Source: Lachnospiraceae bacterium Zagget2 (lineage in GTDB: Bacteria > Bacillota > Clostridia > Lachnospirales > Lachnospiraceae). Taken from it: 64,000 nt of DNA. Below, piece after piece: positions 61,442-64,000 of this stretch. The notes beneath the pieces were generated by a model that ran no database searches, was not told the DNA's origin, and saw only the letters and a program-made list of their open reading frames with translations. The position numbers and the translations under genes are program-made. Location of the stretch: contig MSHD01000053.1 in NCBI GenBank assembly GCA_001941045.1, positions 39,048 to 103,047 of the forward strand, in the 5' to 3' direction. Numbering within the stretch: the stretch's first letter is position 1; every line of letters starts with the position of its first letter.

Positions 61442-61933
61442 TCATACGCCTCCTGAGAGGGGAGCATCTTCTTTCATATATTTCAGATACCCGTCCATCT
61501 CACAGAATCCTATTTCTTTATAAAGAGGATATGCGCTTTCCGACGCTTCCAGATAGATTTTACCGGCTCCGCAGCGCTTCGCCTCCTGCAGCAGCCACTC
61601 GACGACCACCTTTCTGATGCCGCGCCGCCGCATGGCAGGGATTGTGTAAACGTTCATGAGATACGCACACCTGCCGGTCAGATTGTCCGGCGAGGGCATC
61701 TCCTGATAGAGACAGACGCCGCCGCAGCCGACTGTTCTTTCCTCCGTCTGGGCGAAGCAGGCGATATGCTCCCTTCTCTCCAGTGCGCTGAGATAATACT
61801 GCCGGTTCGCAGCGATGAGAGCGTCCATATTTTCTTCCATCGGAATGGAAAATACTTCCCGCAGGACAATCTCCCGCCAGCGCAGCAGTTCTTCTAGGTC
61901 CGGACTGTCCGCCCTCTTTATCGTGATCTTCAT
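61442..61933 (-). CDS. GNAT-family N-acetyltransferase
   Basis: 163 residues. Acetyl-CoA site: CAYLMNVYTIPAMRRRGIRK (motif A, R-x2-G-x-G/A type), with AGKIYLEASESAYPLYKEIG completing the fold. It should acetylate an amine; the substrate is unknown. Its ATG is one base after the stop of the adenylation-domain gene, so the two proteins are probably made together. Confidence 0.92.
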   Translation of the reverse strand: MKITIKRADSPDLEELLRWREIVLREVFSIPMEENMDALIAANRQYYLSALERREHIACFAQTEERTVGCGGVCLYQEMPSPDNLTGRCAYLMNVYTIPAMRRRGIRKVVVEWLLQEAKRCGAGKIYLEASESAYPLYKEIGFCEMDGYLKYMKEDAPLSGGV

Positions 61934-61934
61934 T

Positions 61935-63404
61935 TTAGCAATCTCCTTCCTTCAATATAAGCGGCAGGCTTTTCAGATCCGGCTTTCCGTTTGGCGTCAA
62001 CGGAATGTGATTCACCAGCACGAAAAACTCCGGTATCATAAAGGGAGTCAGATAGAGCGACAGTTTCTTCTTTACCTCAGAGAGCACAAACTCCTTTTCT
62101 CCCGGAACGACGTAGGCTATCAGATAGGAAAGCCCCTGCTCGTCCGTACACGGACAGACCACAGCAGTCTGCACCTCCTCACAGTCGCAGAGCACGTTTT
62201 CCACTTCCTCCGGCTCCACCCGTTTCCCCAGTATCATCACCTGGGAATCCCTGCGGTGCAGGAAGGCCATGTTGCCGTCCGGCAGGAGCCGCCCCAGATC
62301 GCCGCTCCGGTAGAGCGGCTTTCCGTCCGCCCCGGTCACGAACATCTCATTTTTACTCTTGTCAAGATAGCCGCCTGAGACGCCGTCGCCCGCGATGCAG
62401 ATTTCCCCGACAGAACCGGCAGGAACGGGATTCATCTTCTTGTCCAGAAGTTCCATCCTTGTACCGGGCACCGCCTTGCCGACCGGATAAGTGCCGTCGT
62501 CCAGGGCTTTCTGTCCGTTGCAGCAGAAATAACTGCAGCATACCGTCGTCTCCGACGGCCCGTAGGTATTGTAGACTGTGACCTGTGGCAGAAGATGGTT
62601 CACATAGCTTTCCCGCAGGATATCGCCGCCGCTGATCAGGAGCCGCAAGCTGGAAGGGATTTCCTCCAGCTTATTCATTTCCATCAGAAGATAGGGGAAT
62701 CCACTGATGATCGTCACCTGCTTTTCCCGGACATATTCCATCAGAGAAGCGATATCCGTCCTCGCGCGCCCGTCCGGGATGGCGAGAGCCGCGCCGGAAA
62801 GGAGTGTTGTAAAGACCTCTTCGACAAAGATATCAAAGGAACAGACCGAATACTGGAGCATGATGTCTCCGGCTGCCGGATGAAATTCCTGCTGAAACGC
62901 CCGCACATAATGGCATACATTTGCATTTGTCACGCAGACGCCTTTCGGCACGCCGGTGGAACCGGAGGTGTAGAGGACGTATGCGAGGGACTCAGGTCTC
63001 ACCGCGCAGCCTTCTGTCAGTGTGAGTTCTTTCTCCTTTATTTCTTCCAAAAACAACAGGGAAAAGCCTTCCAGTTTCTCCTTGTATTTCCGCTGCGTGA
63101 TGATGAAGCCCACGCCACTTTCCTTCATCATGAAACGGATACGCTCCTCCGGAAAATCCGGTTCCGCCGGAACGTAGGCCGCCCCTGTTTTTAATACAGC
63201 AAAGATGGACGCGATCTGATCCGCACCGTGGTCTGTCACAATCCCGATAAAGTCTGCCTGGGATGGGAATTTGCCCGCGATAGTGCGAATCCGGCAGTCA
63301 AGCTGCTCATAGGTCAATGTACGCCTGTCCTCCACGATGGCTGTCTGATCTGGCGCCTGTTTCACCGCTTCTTCAAATTGTTCGTAAATAATCGCTTTAT
63401 TCAT
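61935..63404 (-). CDS. Stand-alone adenylation-domain (amino acid-activating) enzyme
   Basis: 489 residues from MNKAIIYEQFEEAVKQAPDQ. ANL/NRPS A-domain motifs: LAYVLYTSGSTGVPKGVCVT (A3), NTYGPSETTV (A5), GEICIAGDGVSGGYL (A6), YRSGDLGRLLPDGNMAFLHR (A7/A8) and NGKPDLKSLP (A10, with the catalytic Lys). There is no carrier or condensation domain. Closest in layout to DltA-like or single-module A domains, which load an amino or aryl acid onto a separate carrier. No carrier gene is seen in the window. Confidence 0.92.
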   Translation of the reverse strand: MNKAIIYEQFEEAVKQAPDQTAIVEDRRTLTYEQLDCRIRTIAGKFPSQADFIGIVTDHGADQIASIFAVLKTGAAYVPAEPDFPEERIRFMMKESGVGFIITQRKYKEKLEGFSLLFLEEIKEKELTLTEGCAVRPESLAYVLYTSGSTGVPKGVCVTNANVCHYVRAFQQEFHPAAGDIMLQYSVCSFDIFVEEVFTTLLSGAALAIPDGRARTDIASLMEYVREKQVTIISGFPYLLMEMNKLEEIPSSLRLLISGGDILRESYVNHLLPQVTVYNTYGPSETTVCCSYFCCNGQKALDDGTYPVGKAVPGTRMELLDKKMNPVPAGSVGEICIAGDGVSGGYLDKSKNEMFVTGADGKPLYRSGDLGRLLPDGNMAFLHRRDSQVMILGKRVEPEEVENVLCDCEEVQTAVVCPCTDEQGLSYLIAYVVPGEKEFVLSEVKKKLSLYLTPFMIPEFFVLVNHIPLTPNGKPDLKSLPLILKEGDC

Positions 63405-63453
63405 ATTACCAACTTTCTGCAATATTATATGATCAACCGGAAAACCTCATCCG

Positions 63454-63483
63454 TCAACCCCGTTTGGTTTCCTGCTCAGCCAT
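63454..63483 (-). pseudogene. Stub of a macrodomain gene start
   Basis: ATG at 63483 overlaps the sirtuin stop exactly as in the 52.5-kb pair (ATGGCTGA), and the first five codons match the macrodomain gene (MAEQE). It then diverges (TKRG) to a stop. It is what remains of a second PARG-like gene. Confidence 0.75.
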
Positions 63484-64000
63484 TTCCGCTCCACCTTCCT
63501 GTCAGTTTATGAAATACATCGTCGCAGGCCTCCCGGATGTTCAGATCAGCGACCCTGTCAAAACCGGTATGACCCGGATTGATCTGGACGATCACAGCGT
63601 CTCTTCTCCGATAATCCCAGTAAGCGCTTCCATAATAGCCATTTGTTCCGATCACGAGAATCAGGTCAGCCTTTGAAATCCATTCCCGCGCTTTCCGAAC
63701 GCCTTCCTCCCACAGCCCGATGTGGCTGTAAAGCTCCCAGGGCAGGATGCTTCCGCCGCAGGATTCACACTTTGGCAGCTCCTCCTGCTCCCAGATTTCA
63801 TAACCGTCATAATGGCGGCCGCATTTCGAGCAGCGGTTGATCTGAAACCCTCCCTGAATTTCCGCCACGTTTTTGGCACCGGCCATCGTGTGCATACAGT
63901 CCTCGTTTGTGGTGATGATTCCGATCAGTTTCCCTTCCTCCTCCAGGTCCCGCAGGGCGTAGTGGCTGGGGCTGGGGTGATAGCGGTGCATGGTCTTGAC
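63476..64000 (-). CDS. Class M-like sirtuin, 5' end beyond the window
   Basis: At least 175 residues; the frame is open to the window edge, so the NAD-binding GAG motif lies outside. Visible: SHYALRDLEEEGKLIGIITT with NEDCMHTMAGAKNVAEIQGG, where the catalytic His position is Gln. The zinc finger is CSKCG and CESCG. LILVIGTNG and VIVQINPGHTGFDRVADLNI follow. Very close to the decayed sirtuin at 52561-53017, from which it differs by lacking the deletions. First gene of the adenylation-GNAT-YkgJ unit seen here. Confidence 0.9.
   Translation of the reverse strand, partial: VKTMHRYHPSPSHYALRDLEEEGKLIGIITTNEDCMHTMAGAKNVAEIQGGFQINRCSKCGRHYDGYEIWEQEELPKCESCGGSILPWELYSHIGLWEEGVRKAREWISKADLILVIGTNGYYGSAYWDYRRRDAVIVQINPGHTGFDRVADLNIREACDDVFHKLTGRWSGNG

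Overview
The window looks like the chromosome of a moderately GC-rich Clostridia member, most like a gut Lachnospiraceae. This rests on AGGAGG-type ribosome sites, frequent GTG/TTG starts, tRNA genes without an encoded CCA, a split transketolase, EFR1-type ferredoxin, GPH and AGCS transporters, and DUF1540, GldG-like and DUF4340 proteins. It is an inference from gene content, not from a marker gene. No rRNA, CRISPR array, transposase or integrase was seen.

Layout. (1) 0-2.2 kb: the end of a metal P-type ATPase and a secreted metallophosphoesterase. (2) 2.2-14.8 kb: a cell-surface polysaccharide locus. A seven-gene minus-strand operon (rmlC, ABC-2 permease, Wzt-like ATPase, methyltransferase/kinase-like fusion, double GT2, SGNH hydrolase, GtrA) is followed by a CotH-family protein and a divergent GT-C glycosyltransferase. 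(3) 14.9-16.8 kb: an AGCS symporter behind a structured leader, and a Cys-rich DUF1540 protein. (4) 16.9-30.5 kb: a long catabolic gene train on the minus strand. It holds four zinc dehydrogenases, a split transketolase, an Old-Yellow-Enzyme-type reductase, a UroD-like protein and two transporters. It faces a divergent AraC regulator. (5) 30.6-41 kb: a decayed AAA/PD-(D/E)XK gene, purL, an RNA methyltransferase-rdgB-yfcE operon, a rhodanese, a Ser/Asn-rich mini-protein, six tRNA genes and a DUF4143 ATPase. (6) 41.2-48.7 kb: a Gld-like ABC operon, an acidic lipoprotein, an unknown protein and a YoeB-type toxin-antitoxin pair. (7) 48.9-64 kb: a rearranged accessory island.

The island is the most unusual part. 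It carries sirtuins whose catalytic His is replaced by Gln, as in the ADP-ribosylating class M sirtuins. One sirtuin gene overlaps, on the same strand, a PARG/TIGR02452-type macrodomain gene. Around them are a nitroreductase, an Rrf2 regulator, a YkgJ-type Cys-cluster protein, a stand-alone adenylation domain with a GNAT, an EFR1 flavodoxin-ferredoxin with an aldo/keto reductase, a MacB-like ABC exporter with a large Asp/Ser/Leu-rich insert, and a DUF4405-DUF2271 pair with a possible flavinylation motif. The island exists in two partly decayed copies (about 51.1-54.4 kb and 60.8-64 kb). Each copy keeps genes the other lost, and several deletions fall exactly between short direct repeats. Three plus-strand units in the island share one promoter/operator design: a GCGACA-n12-TGTYRC dyad abutting the -35 box, and a second GCGACA-type dyad after the -10 box. 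I read this as a candidate redox or NAD-linked ADP-ribosylation module. Its substrate and trigger cannot be read from the sequence.
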